From Tubulanus polymorphus (taxonomy: Eukaryota > Nemertea > Palaeonemertea > Tubulaniformes > Tubulanidae), in NCBI RefSeq assembly GCF_964204645.1, contig NC_134030.1, forward strand, positions 3,015,855 through 3,079,854: a stretch of 64,000 bases of DNA, read 5' to 3'. Below, piece by piece: positions 50,550 to 63,371 of this stretch. Numbering within the stretch: position 1 is the stretch's first letter; the number at the start of each line of letters is the position of its first letter. The translations under genes were made by a program, and so were the position numbers. Under the pieces are notes generated by a model. That model saw nothing but the letters and a program-made list of their open reading frames with translations, was not told the DNA's origin and searched no databases.

Positions 50550-51393
50550 ACATTTTATGCATAATGAAAGACTTTTTACATCGATTTTACTTAGAAATAT
50601 CGTTTAGAAAATTACTATCGTTCAAAATGATCGTTTTAAATAAGTTACTCCGAAGAAGGTTTCCATCTCTTAAACGAAAGAGAGAATCTTCTATTGCGCT
50701 CTAAGAAATTAGTTGCATTCTTAAATCCCATAGATTTGTAAATGCATGGATTAGTATCAGTATCGTTATTACTATTGTCTAGAATTTATACAGCGCCTTA
50801 TTCCTAAAAAGGCGCTTAACAGAACATAAAAAAGAAAGACATACAATCCAAATGAAATAAAACGATGAAAATAATACAGTATGAAAATAGTGAAATAGCA
50901 ATTAATATAGCGATATAATTGAGGGATTTTTTTTTCTCCGCAAAAGAATACGTTACTTATTGACCCGATGTTTGTATTATCACAGCGCATATATTGAGAG
51001 AGATACATGCGCCGTAAAAATATGGACGTTTGAACAACTAGTAATTAGCGTAATGAAGAACGCCCATCCATCTATCCAATACAACTATCAAGTGGTTTTA
51101 TATAGCAACATTGAACGTGCAATTATCCGTGTCTTACTGACGGCAATTGCTCGTATGAGATCCGTGTCTAGTGAATCTAAGTGCAAATAATTGCTGTTTC
51201 AATGTACGTACGTCGCTCTCTTACAAACATCACCTGCGAAAAAAATACTCGAGCTTCAGTAATTGATTTATCTTATTTTCATCGCCTTTTTTTTACATCG
51301 CGTTCACAATTCTTATGGAGTTGGCCAACCGTTCGCAACGATGCCTAATAGGTCTTTGCCTGTTTGAACAAAAACATTTGGCGCGTGCTTTAT

Positions 51394-52459
51394 TTAGCAC
51401 CGGTTGACGTCGAATTTGGACTCGAGTCTGATCGTCTCCGTGTGATCGCGGTTTACAATCCCAGCAGCCATGTTCATTTCCTATTTTGGCAACCAACCAG
51501 TTAACAGAACGAGCGAGTTAAAGTTTCATTAGTTGCGGTTTGCAATGAAATACTGGTGAAAGTCTCCTGGTGATCGAATTATGTCAATGAGACATCGAAT
51601 TGGCGTAAATAGGCGTTGAAATACAAATTAGAAAACGCTGCCATGGTTTTGTTGTCGTGATTATTATTAGCACAAATAAAATGTGCGTGACACCTATAAA
51701 CAGTGACGTAGCGTATAAAAGATGGACGTAGGCAGACTAGGGACCCGTTGTGTAGTTCTATGAAATGAATTCCCCGGTGTCCATCGTCTCCGAGTTTACA
51801 AGATCGTGTATCCTTATTTATCAACATTGAGCGTGAATTATGATACGAGACGATATGAATATGATAATTGTCTTGAATTTCTTATACTGTTTAAGAGCTG
51901 ATGTGTACGGCGTATAGCAATTGTCGCGCTCTTTTTGAGAAAACATTTTATTCGGTATCAAATGCAAGGCAAGAGAAAAAGAAACGTTAAGAGTCGAGTG
52001 ATCTGTGACTCGGATTCGGTTTGCCATTATATAACAGCGTATAAGGAAATTAGATACGATTCCCACAAACGGCTCGACCTTTTTTATTCAAAATCTTATC
52101 ACGTTTTTAGCGATTCAACAGTTAGGTGTATACTAGTTCGGGTCGTGTTTCCTTACCGGAGTTTGTAAAAAGAAGACCAAAAGGTAGGTATATTTTGAGT
52201 AAAATGATGCGGTTTTACCGGCACTCACGTTAGCTCGAACCAATCGTCGGATGGATATGATACTCTCCGCGTAGCTCTGTTTTTCGCTATTTCTTTCGGT
52301 GTCGGTTTTACGTGGGTTTGATGAAAATCTTTTGTCGAAAAATGACACGGCTCTACGGACTCGACCTGTAATTTCTGGTGTAGCGGGATCATTTAATAAC
52401 CAAACCGGTTGGTTAGATTTTGATTTGGATTCGATTGACCATGGATGAAACTGGGCCAT
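51394..52459 (-). CDS. Two-exon gene for a 105-residue orphan protein
   Basis: Exon 1, 52459-52229, runs from ATG (MAQFHPWSIESKSKS) through 77 codons to a phase-0 AAC/GTGAGT donor. Exon 2, 51480-51394, follows a CAAAATAG acceptor and encodes EMNMAAGIVNRDHTETIRL to TAA, with AATAAA overlapping the stop. The protein is small, basic and has no signal peptide or TM helix; visible stretches are QPVWLLNDPATPEI and RRAVSFFDKRFSSNP. Size and composition recall small ciliary or sperm microtubule-associated proteins, but I recognise no family. The second exon is the weaker part. Confidence 0.5.
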
Positions 52460-55400
52460 GTTTATTTAAAGCCGCATTCTGAAACTGGTAAATAACACAC
52501 TAATAACATTTGCATTTTTAATCATCTTTTTTTCAAATGAAATTACTTCAGTTATTTGGGTGTATCGATGCTGATTTTGACGCCATCAAAACCGTTTACT
52601 GCGTGAGTCGATGTGCACTACGTCATCAATATCGGCGCTCAAAATATCAATTGTGAATTTTGGCATCAAATTTATAATCAGATAAATTTTTCTCTTATTT
52701 TCCATTTAATGAATTTTCATGTCTTTTTGATACCGGATTTTGATGGCAATTACGATTAGCGAGTGAGTGCGTGTGTCATCAATATTGAAACTAGACTGGT
52801 TGCCGGTCAATTCAATTCAATTGTCGGATTTAGACAAATCAAATATAATTTTCCGATCCGTGATATTATATCATTTATATCATTTCATTGATTGCCGACA
52901 GCATCAAAACAATATTTTCAAGGCCTCAATAAACTTTCTTCAAGTTATAGTATTCTTATTCAATGAAGTGATTTTCTGTTGTATCTGACCGATGTTGATT
53001 GTTCCACGCTGGTTGTTCCCTCGCAGATTGTTTATACAGACACCTTTCAAATTATTTTTGATCATCGATCGTTGCTCGTATAGATAATCGTCGTTGATTA
53101 CTGATTACCCGCGTGCGCGCCGGCACTTATCCGTACTTACCGTAAGCTCTTACCCTACGCGATGAAGATGAAGCCCATCCGAAATTAGTTACAGCCAGGT
53201 GTAAACAAAACGTTCGTATATCCTCTTTTATCTACGCGTAAAAAATACGAGATGAATTTCACGTAACGTCGAAATAAAATATCTTGCGTCGAGTCGATTT
53301 TTCAATTCATAGACGCGTTGAATTATGATCATTCATATCGTGAAAATAATAAATAGTTCTTAAAAACTTCTCCGAAATTTTCGGGTGACCTAAAATTTCG
53401 TATCGATATATTAAACTTTAGATCACATGCATAAAAAAAACTTGAGAATTCACCGCATCCGCGGTAACGACGAACCGCTTAAAATGCGTCGAAGGTCCGC
53501 TTTTGAAAAATGACTTTTCAGATATTTAATGAAATCATAGGCTTGTCTTACGTATGAACCAACGGGTATTCATTGTCTGTTAGTATAGAACTCAATAGAT
53601 GACCAGAATTGTGATTGTATTTGTGATCATAGCGTGACGTTTTTTTTCCATCGAGCACCGTTTCAAAAAAGCTCCGCGTGTTAAAGAAAACGAACTTCCC
53701 ATAAAATCAGTCACGCTACGGACCCGCAGTATTTCTATCATTTGAACTATTACTATACGGATTGTACTAATATTCCTGAAACTGACATTGACGCAATGGT
53801 ATCAACAGATATATCTAAATCTGAAACTTAAAACATTTAGTTTTCTGGGATTTCCCTTTATCAAATCAGTACGTTCAAGCATTTCGTTCGTGTTATTCTA
53901 AATGTGTTTGAAGTCCAGTGTATTAATGCGTTCGTCTCGTCGATCACAATTTGTCACTGACTACGCGCGGCCTGTCCTCAGCATTCTAAACATGTCCTCA
54001 TCAGTCTTTGCTGATCGCAACAGGAACGCGTATTTGTTTGTAGCTGTCCGATGTCGTATTTTGTTTGACGACCCAATGTGACGAACGTCCATCACTGGAA
54101 TTACAGTAACTCTTTGTTTTTATACGTCGGGTGCTAAGCGCGTAAACCTCTGAGTTAATTAGAAACTACAATCTTGACCCGATCGTTGACCTCGCCATGA
54201 GTCAACTGATCTGAGATGATCCTCGGAGAAATCCCGTCGCAGATACAATATATCATTAAGAAACCGAAACTACTCGTTTATATTCAATTATGCATTTATA
54301 AGATGGTCGCAATTTGATAAGAGGGCCGGTGTACTTTTCCATCGCTGTGCCGTAGTTTCAAGTTTGAGGCTTGAAACCGCCTTTAGTTTTTTCGCCTGCG
54401 CCACCCAACGATCTTCAAATAACTCTCAAATAACTATCCTACATCTTAAAAGTTCTAGTTTTTTTCAACAAATAAAACCGAAATGCAATCGTTCAGATCT
54501 ACGAAAATTTTATGAAAATCAAGGACAAAAAAAAAGATTTTCTTCACTAAGTTGCAAAAGTTTTTGAAAAAAAACACCATCTTCATAACCATTTGATGTT
54601 AAAATCGCAATTTCTTTAGAATATATCAGTAGTTATAGTAGAGACTATTCAACAAACAAAACAATTAAGAATATGAAGTAAGAATCCCACATTAAAGATT
54701 TGTAGCGTGTTCAGGATTTTGTCTCGCAAGATATTTCGTCATTCGTGGAATTTCTACTTAACGTCTTTACAAACTGAGTAAAACATTCAGTTTTACCGTC
54801 AATAAAGAACGTTTATAAATAAAGTTGAACTTACCTCGGTGATATTTGTTGAGAGATAAGTAATGCGAGTTTGTTCGTGTGTCTTCTGTGTTTGATTCGG
54901 AGTCGTCGGAATTACGAAGTGACAATGATGCGCGCGCGGCTTTCACAGATAAACTCGATCACTCGATCTCTTCATGTGTCGCGTCTCTCACTAGTTTTTC
55001 CGTAACATCCACACGCTCGGCTATACCCTATCCTATATATATACACACATCAGAGTATGGTCGCATATACTTATCTAGACTTATGAGTTTAAAAACCTGG
55101 TGTCGTGTCGATGATTGACGGGTTAAGTTACACCTCCTCGCTGGTTAATTGAAAACAATACCGTCTCATCCGGGCGGCGGAACTTTTGTGCTGTTTTTCT
55201 TAATTTAATTTCCTGATTTTTGTTCTGTTTAACATCGAGCGCGTGACTGCGAAATTCATACACAAGCGACAGAAGTTGATTATTCTGTAGTGACCTCGTG
55301 GAAGATTTCGAAACAAGAAAACAATAAATATAATTTTTCGGGTTTTCTGCTTATCAAACTTGTAATATACACATAATTAATACACAATATCAATTTTTTC

Positions 55401-58400
55401 ATATTTATGTAAGAGAATTGTTTCGATCAGCTAATCTTCCACTTCGTATATTCTATTTTTAGGTGTATCATCATTATGGCGTTGAATTACATTTTACGAT
55501 ATTTTCAGTGAATACTTGCGCGGAATCAGTTATTGATAGTTACGCCCATGTTGTACGGTCGTGACTCAAGCCGGGCGTAGGTCGGCCTTGCGACGGCTTG
55601 CGACTCACGACCTATACACCCGGCTTTAAGTCCAAGAGTGGTTCATAATCTATGACTTGTCCGAAGTTGTTAGAAATAGAATCAAGATGATCTTAGATTT
55701 TGATTGATCTTATGATTGTGCGACTGGTCACTGGTTTTACCACCTTCTCCCTGTATAGAATTGTTGCTGTCCCTCATGTTGTAATTAAGTTTTATATGAT
55801 ATACTTTTGGGTAATTTTTCGGCTTCTCTTTGAAAAGAAAAACCCAAAACGCCTCTGATTGGTCTGTCTACATCTTCACTATTATACAATAGTGTGATTT
55901 TTATCGTGACCAGCGGACGGCCAGAGTAAATAATCCGCATCCTTTGATGATAGCCTTTTCTTGCGTTTGACCAGTTCAGGTAGAATTAACAGTAGTTAGC
56001 CAACGTAACCGAGCGCCTACATCAAACATTTACGAAATCGTGAGATCGCCGCGAGAGCTTTGACTATTTCGGGGAATAACCTCTACACGCTGAGAACAAA
56101 ATAGCTCGTACGGTTTGTAACATATGGAGTAGAACCAGAAAAAAAATATATGAATTCTCGTAAATGACAATACGCGATGTGCAGACCCGAGTTTGCGTTA
56201 AACTTCAAAGCAGCGATTGCGGATTCGATGGTACTTTTCTGACAAAACCCTCTCAACCTGAGACCGATCCCGTGATATCCAGCGGTAAGACTATCGATTA
56301 CCTGAATGACGACAAGAAAAATCCTTTTGTTTAGAATTCGTCTTCGAATTTGAATATCGCGAACAACGGTGTCGATCTTTCGTTGAAAACACCGAACAAT
56401 GGCCTATACGACGCGAGTTCGCATTATCAATTATTTATGTTCAACTTTTCAAGTAAAAAACGCGTTTGTTTCGTAGAATTATTCTAAGATGACGGTAAAT
56501 GAAGATATTCGATATATTTACATTTGATTCGATCGTGCCTATCCAAGGCCCGTTTCCTACTGTATTCCGAATTGAGAAGGGTGCTTTTTATTCTGCATAG
56601 AGCAGCCTTATATGACCACTGAAGTAAAAATTAATTATTTCTAACATTCCATTTTAGTCAGCGCCTCAATGGGCATAAAATGCAACTGACACAAATCCTT
56701 TTGTAGAATTGTTTAGATTGTACGTGTATTGAATGTGACAGAAATTTAAAAGGGCAACTTCAGGGTGGAAACGGCACTTTTTTCAATCACCACTGTATTC
56801 TGGAGAATACACAGAATACGGCATGGAACCGAACCTGCACCGGCTACGGAGTTGCTCTGAAAAATATTTGCCATCAAAACCGAATGACACGACGTGTAAA
56901 ATACACACAGAGTCTATATATTCGATGTACATAATTCATAACAAGTCGAAGGTGCGGATAAATTGTGGATATTTTTATGGTCTAGATTTCGGCGATCTTT
57001 GTATATATTTGATCAATTCTCATTCATGAAGCGTCTCGTTTTAGGCGCCGTAGACAGCGATTAGTTCGTTAAAGACAGTCTACAAATTGACCTTCGCCTG
57101 GTGGGATAGACGTCTTACATTCGCGTCCCGGAATTCTAACTCATTCTCTGCTGATGATGACTAATTGATTGTTATTTTTTGTTTGTTTTGGAATCGTTGT
57201 ATCATTGATAACGAGATTCCCAATCGTCAAAACGATGATCAGTGAATATTGATATCAATACCTCAGAAAAAAAGGATTATTCTCGGGTATTTTTAATGAT
57301 ATATATATACATGTATGTGTTTATTAGATGAAATAGAACTAAATGGAGGTGATGAAGTATTCCAGTCGTGTCCCCTCGGACGGGAAGTCAACTCATTTTA
57401 CGTTAGAAATCTCTTCGAAAAATGTCTGAAAAAAGAAGCTGGAAAATAAAAAAACTGTCGGTCGGATTTTGCGAGACCCACGAGTGGCTCGAGAGAGGTT
57501 GTTTTTGTTCTTAGAATAGGGATTGACCCTGTTATTTATTTCATAGCTAGATTTCGTTTGATTTGTTTTAATTTGATGGGTGTCCCATACAAACGCACCA
57601 CACCTGCACCGGGAGCAAAACGGTCAGCGGTCGACAGAATTTACAGCGTTTACAGAATGTTTGTTTAAATCGACACATAATTGGAAATTTCAGTTCCGGT
57701 TCATTCGATCAATCTTCCAACCAACCTGAACCGGCAAGCGAGTAAGAGGGGTTGTTCTTTTGTGCAATATAAGGCACAGGTTTCTCAAGACGTTTATCGT
57801 CAATTGTGTATGAACTTTTCGCTTCTAGAAACGATATTTATACGTCTTTATTTGATACTAACACGTAGCATCCACATGCGTTATGATATCTTCGTGTCGG
57901 CCCCCAGTAATACAAGAGAGTATGTTCCAACCTCCGAAACCTTCAAACATTTTATCTGTGGGTATGAAATATAATACTTATAGAGAATAAGCCACTTAGA
58001 AAATTACACCTCATATTCGAGACAAACGTGTGAAAAACTGCAGGGAAGGTGCGGCGAAACATTAGACTTAAAACATCAACTAACTATATTTTTGTAGCGG
58101 TAAATTTTACTGTCGAACTCGAGTATAATGATTCATCTATTGCTCACAAACTGGGAGATCAGTGACGTTTCGACTTGATTTCGAAGTTTTTGTTGAATCA
58201 CAGACAGGCACTTGCCTATGGCTATTTATCTTTTTTGGTGATGCCGGTTTTAGAGGTGTGCAGGGTTTTGTTTCCTCCGGCCGAAGTTCACGCCAAAACA
58301 GACACTATTTCTTGTTGACGGAGTGAGGCAATCAAACCCTGGCAAGGGAGGATAAGGTGTGTAACCCTAGACACTGACTGGAATGGATGATATCGTCGGG

Positions 58401-60240
58401 TTAATCAGTTTCTGGAGTCTGCGCCTCGCCGAGTTGACCGGATGCAATCGCGGGCTGGGCTAATAGTGGGCTAATAACATTAAATTGAAATTCATGTGCT
58501 AAGTAAGGAAATATCGTCGTACACGAAGTGTTGATGATCGCCTGTGAATGCCCTGAAGTTTGAAAACGTCGTCCTTAAAAAATACAAACTAACTCAGAAA
58601 TACTCGTTATTTACAATAAATACAATGTACTTTATTAACAAATTTTCATATAAAAGTCATACATATATATTATACATGCATTTTAAACATTCTATCGGTA
58701 TCAGAAGTTATTTCGGTGCTCACGGATTACGAAATTTGCAGCAATCATACACATCAAAAAGGCAGTCATTTAGAATGAATTATTAGAAAAACAAATGACA
58801 CATGAAATACTTTTGTTTGTTTCTAATGATATCAAAATCATTATACAATATATAACACTCTTGTTCATTACGATGCTTTATTATATTAGGATCTACGTGT
58901 GACGTCACAACACGTCACAGATAACATTATGCAATGTAGTTATATGCAATGCTCCATAGTTAGGTTGCACGACGTCACACGCGTCACAAAGCTGTTAACC
59001 ACAGTGAGTAATGAATAATAGACGCCAATATGACGCGTACACGGTACATGAATACGTCGCTGGATAACTGGCTTACAACGCCATCAGGTTCGAATCCCGT
59101 GCAATCTTCGATTTGAGGACAATACTTATTCACAAAAATATACACGGATTAACTATTCAGTTTTCTGTCATGATATTGTGATTTATCGAAGTTTAATGTA
59201 AACTGAAACAAAAGGTCTTCAAAAACAACAAATCAAAATATTTTGCTCTGCAGATGCCGAAGTCAATAATCATGATTGAGGTGCAAAAATAGTCTTAAAT
59301 CATAAGATCTTGTTGTGTTTAGAATCAAGACTTGATTTCAGAATAAATCGAAGCCTTGACTGCACCCTACGGTTAAATCAATAGAATTCTAAAACTACGA
59401 GTTTAAAAACGAACCAAAAAATGATTCAACTGATTCAACTAAGTTGATTTTACATGCTAAGTGTGTGACCTGATCGAATATTAACTTTACTTGTGATGTT
59501 TATTGCAAAAGAACCCGATAATATAGCAATATTATTATAGAATGCTATACTATAGCCGCGATCACAAGCGGGTGATTTGGTGCGAGTGAAACTGGTCCGG
59601 ACCAGGTCAAATACAGCCCCTATTAATTGAGAAAGCGCGTTCACACGTAAATCACGCCGAGTCACTTCCAGAACCATCGTTGAACTGTGCTCAAATTCGA
59701 CATTTTTTGTCATGCCAAATTAGAACAGGCCTGGGCCAACCGCTCACAAGTACCGAACGGCACCTTGCCTGTCTAATGATATGGCCCGAAATCGGCCTGG
59801 CTCAACAATGCTCGCATGATCGTGGCTTATATGATAGTAATAAACGCACACAACAGTACCGGTAAGTCAAGTAAGATAATTTACTAATAAACTCCTCAAT
59901 TCTCAGCAGCAAAACAATTGATTATTACAAGCCTTTCAACACTCTGACTAATTAAGTATCTATCAACTTACTTATAAATGTACAGCGAATGCCCCTCCCT
60001 CCTCCCCATCCCCCAGTGAGTCCTCCCCTCCCAGTTCTGAGTAATAGTTTATTTGTTCATTCAAACGTTTAACTCAACAGTCTGTCTTTGGACTGTTTAA
60101 CTTGTTCCTGATGACCATGGCCCTGTTTAAAATAAATAACACCACCCCTGATATCGCATTTCCACAGGTTTCGTACAATTTGCAGTTACTTGATTTTCGA
60201 TACCTTTTCCAGGATAAAACATCCGAATTTCGATAGCACT
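52460..60240. other. Long stretch without a convincing gene
   Basis: AT-rich with short repeats: a hairpin element at 55570-55628 (CAAGCCGGGCGTAGGTCG against CGACCTATACACCCGGCTT), dispersed repeats at 57510-57620 and 58320-58350, and a B-box-like fragment near 59081-59100 (CATCAGGTTCGAATCCC). The open frames present show no motif and no credible splice context. Confidence 0.5.
54835..54900 (-). other. Possible 5' UTR exon (donor at 54835)
   Basis: On the minus strand, CACCGAG/GTAAGTT is a strong donor with no long coding frame before it. It could be the leader exon of the neuropeptide precursor whose coding exon begins at an acceptor at 50364. Its 5' limit is unknown, and the link is only positional. 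Confidence 0.25.
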
Positions 60241-60241
60241 A

Positions 60242-60773
60242 CTTAAGGCAGAATTGAAACTTTATAAAACCAAATACCCGACCTATGGTACTACTAAACT
60301 TTCGGATTTGAATCTGCGTTTGGATTCCCTGCCGAAGGAGGATGAACTAAGCCAGGGTCCCTACAGATCAGCCATTCCTGGATTTAAGGGGTTTTCGAGA
60401 AGAAAATTTCAAATTATAAGGAAGCATCATTCATGAAATCTTCTTCTATATGATGATCATCTACATAATTAATTCGGCAGTCTATATCATTAAGACTGCT
60501 AAACTTGGTTTCTGCCGTAATTCAGTAACTGCCGAATTGGGTAAAAATATCCAGGTCCCATATTCCATTTTGAAGGCGGTTTTAAGGAATCATGTCGAAG
60601 GGACCCTGATATCCTGGATTCTAGTACGAAGCCCGTGTTTTCCATTATCGATGTTGCTTTCGAAAGCAATTCGTCGAATTCGGTCGAAGCGAAAAAACAA
60701 AGCTTTACAAATAGAGAAAGTCTTTAGCTCGTTGAAATATCACAGGATTAATATCGACTGGCGCCCCCTATGA
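60242..60773 (+). other. Two adjacent protein-like open frames, unresolved
   Basis: 60242-60436 reads TKYPTYGTTKLSDLNLRLDS and PKEDELSQGPYRS; about 60480-60773 ends AIRRIRSKRKNKALQIEKVF and INIDWRPL. Composition is protein-like, but neither has an ATG in good context; the first is bounded upstream by TAA just after an acceptor-like TTTCCAG, and an AT-rich gap separates them. They may be remnants of one gene or element. Confidence 0.2.
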
Positions 60774-60782
60774 TTAATGACG

Positions 60783-63371
60783 TCATAGCACTTGGTCAGT
60801 TTCCCGCGGGTCGTGAAACTGTTGATTACCGCTGTAGTTGGAGTAATTATCATCATCCGACCGGACATCTTTAAACATCGCGGCCGGAGTCGGAGACTGG
60901 TTATTTACGTCCCAATATAGTTCCTTTCGGTAATTAGCGTTATCGTATACGTCCCCATTCGCAAGCGGACGATTGTCTAATTGTTCGTTGGTGTTGTATT
61001 CATTCTGCTGCTGCTGCTGCTGCTGCTGCTCATTGTGATTAGTGTTCAATGAATCAGCGTATGATCGTAGGTGACTGAGGAATTCAAACAGCACGCCGGA
61101 TAAAGCCTGGTCGATTACAACTTGCGGTATCCAACCCTGAAATCACGAGAAACGAATGATAAATAATTTCCAAATAAGTTATTAATGATGGTAATCGAAG
61201 CCGGGATTCAGTTCCACGATTCTGAGTTCAATTTGAGTTAAGATATTGAAAATGAGCTCGGACTCGGATTGTGGACCTGTATCCGGGATGTTAAGGATTT
61301 CAATCGACTTCGACAGTTTTGAGTCATCCTTGAGTCTTCAAAAACGAACTGATTTTAACTCTAATCTAAATGAAGAACCATTATACCACGAGATGCTGAC
61401 CATTCTAGCAAAATTCTGTATGGTATTTCAATAATCAACTCACAACCTTACAAAGTTAGTTTTAAATTCCGTAACCAATTCGCATTTTCAATGGCTGGTT
61501 TTAGTCATGCTGTCATTACACACCAGATGGCGTTGAGGTAATTTCAAGTCATGCCATCATTTTAATTTTTACGGTACATACCTTCAAATCTGAACAGAGA
61601 ATAAACACAAAATTCGTCCTATTCGGATCTTCAGGGTCCGGTACAAACAGGAATCCACCAGGATGGTTTTCACCGCTGAAAAAAGTAGAAAAGATGTTAA
61701 ATGTAGAGAAATGTGAAACATCGCGATGATGTTTGTATCGGTTGGTGGACATACCGGACATATTGTTTTACTGGAGGTTTATCTTCGAATTCACATGATC
61801 TACTGGCTATGAAATAAACACCATCTCGAATACTCCAACGCCTGACTTGAACAAAATCCCTGCAAATAAAATCCATCATCATATACGCGATCGGCGATAG
61901 GGGATGAGAGTGGATTAGTCAGATTTGAAAAATCTATTTGTCCTAATATCTCAAGTTTCTGGACCTAGTTCCGCAATTCTCGGTTCAGATTGAAACAGAT
62001 CCTGGACCCAGTTTAAGTCCAAAAAGGGCCATAAACATTAAAATTGGGTTTTAGTTGTAAGATTACCCATCCAACTAAGATCGTCTTAGAACTGATCTTT
62101 AGTTGTTAGATTGGATATAGAACCAAATTGGTCCTAAGTCTAAGCCATGACTGACTAACTAGTCCCTGGTATTTATATCTATTGAGTTTAGGTTAGGCTG
62201 AGTAACTACTGTACCTGGCTGTAACGAGGCCACCAGCAGCCTCAGCAGCAACGCTGTAAACTATATCCGTCTGTTTATCAAGCGTCTGTAAAATCTATAA
62301 TAATAATAAATATACATGTACATCAATAGTGTAGGTCATCAATAATATACATGTACATCAATAGTGTACATCAATATTATAGATGGAAGAGTGAGGAAGA
62401 TGAATGAGGATAGAGGGGGATTGGGGAGTAGAGGGGGGAGGGGGAAATGATTACCTCAGCATTGATAACAGTAGGATTCCAAGTAGGAGTATTGTGTACG
62501 TCATAGAATAAATCTTCCATTATCTTCTGTGGAGCTATATCGACTATACCCTTAAAAACAAACATTTAAAACACCATGTAATGTAAGTCATCATAAGACG
62601 TTAACATCAGATCACCTACACACTGCAAATTCTCAAACTATGTAATATTTTTCATGGCTCCACCCCCACGAGTATCATAGGCTATATACATATTTCATTT
62701 ATATACAAATCCTAGACGTAGCACATGTTCTGAAATACATACATGTTCAGAAATACATCTCAGTTCTGAGAAAGCTGTCACTGTTAGATCGATATAAAAC
62801 ATCGATTAACAACCAGCAAATAATTACAGATGCTGCTTCATACAGCTCTCATCATAATTCATCAATATTCTCATTCAATATATGAATACATTGTCTACAT
62901 ACAAACATACATATAACACATCATCGTCATTAGATAGTTATCTATATTTATGACTGAACGCAAAAAATTCATAAAGACTACTTAATGAACTTAAACTGCG
63001 AGGTGTACTCGCTGAGTGGTCTCAACAATCGGGGTACACGGGTTTGAACCGGGTAGCTGCAGAGTTTCTTGGTCAAAGTTTCTTCTCTAGGCTCTGTCTC
63101 TTTTTAATCAGGATAGACAAGCCTAAAACCTGCCAATATTTTCCTGAGTGGCGCTCAGTGGATCGCGAGGGAAACCAAACTTTGAACCTGCTAATAATGC
63201 GTTATTTTTTCTGATTACCTCTAGACGGAATATTTTTCCTATTTTCGGCACGGCTTTACTGTGAACTGTGGCATTGTTTTTACTGGCTTCCAATTTCCAT
63301 CCATCAACGACTGTATATAATTCCCACATAGAATCGACTGTCTTTTCAGCCATCTCCGAAAAATCCTGCTC
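60783..63371 (-). CDS. START-domain lipid-transfer protein, STARD3/StAR-like (C-terminal part)
   Basis: Binds and moves sterol between membranes in the STARD3/StAR group. Six exons in phase: 63371-63219, 62550-62455, 62285-62215, 61859-61755, 61675-61582, 61136-60783 (TGA), giving 290 residues. START signatures in order: GWKLEASKNN, VPKIGKIFRLE, WNPTVINAE, TDIVYSVAAEAAGGLV, RDFVQVRRW, YVRGENHPGGFLF, CSDLKGWIPQVVIDQAL and FLSHLR. RDFV, GENGPGG-type and DLKGW(I/L)P motifs are typical of STARD3/StAR. After the START helix there is an unusual tail of roughly 85 residues with Q8 (CTG repeat at about 61005-61028), rich in Asn/Asp/Gln. The N-terminal part (a MENTAL domain if STARD3, a transit peptide if StAR) would lie beyond 64000. 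A poly(A) signal candidate is at 60053-60048. Confidence 0.93.
62294..62380. repeat. Short tandem duplication in a START-gene intron
   Basis: TATACATGTACATCAATAGTG occurs twice about 45 bases apart within AATAAT-rich sequence. It is intronic. Confidence 0.7.
63000..63070 (+). repeat. tRNA-like SINE head
   Basis: CGCTGAGTGGTCTCAACAAT resembles a Leu/Ser tRNA A box, and ACGGGTTTGAACCGGG a B box. No acceptor stem pairs, so it is a derived fragment in an intron, not a tRNA gene. Confidence 0.4.

Noticed and set aside
59040-59110. tRNA gene
   Set aside because: Only a B-box-like GGTTCGAATCCC is present; acceptor and anticodon stems do not pair, so it is a SINE fragment.
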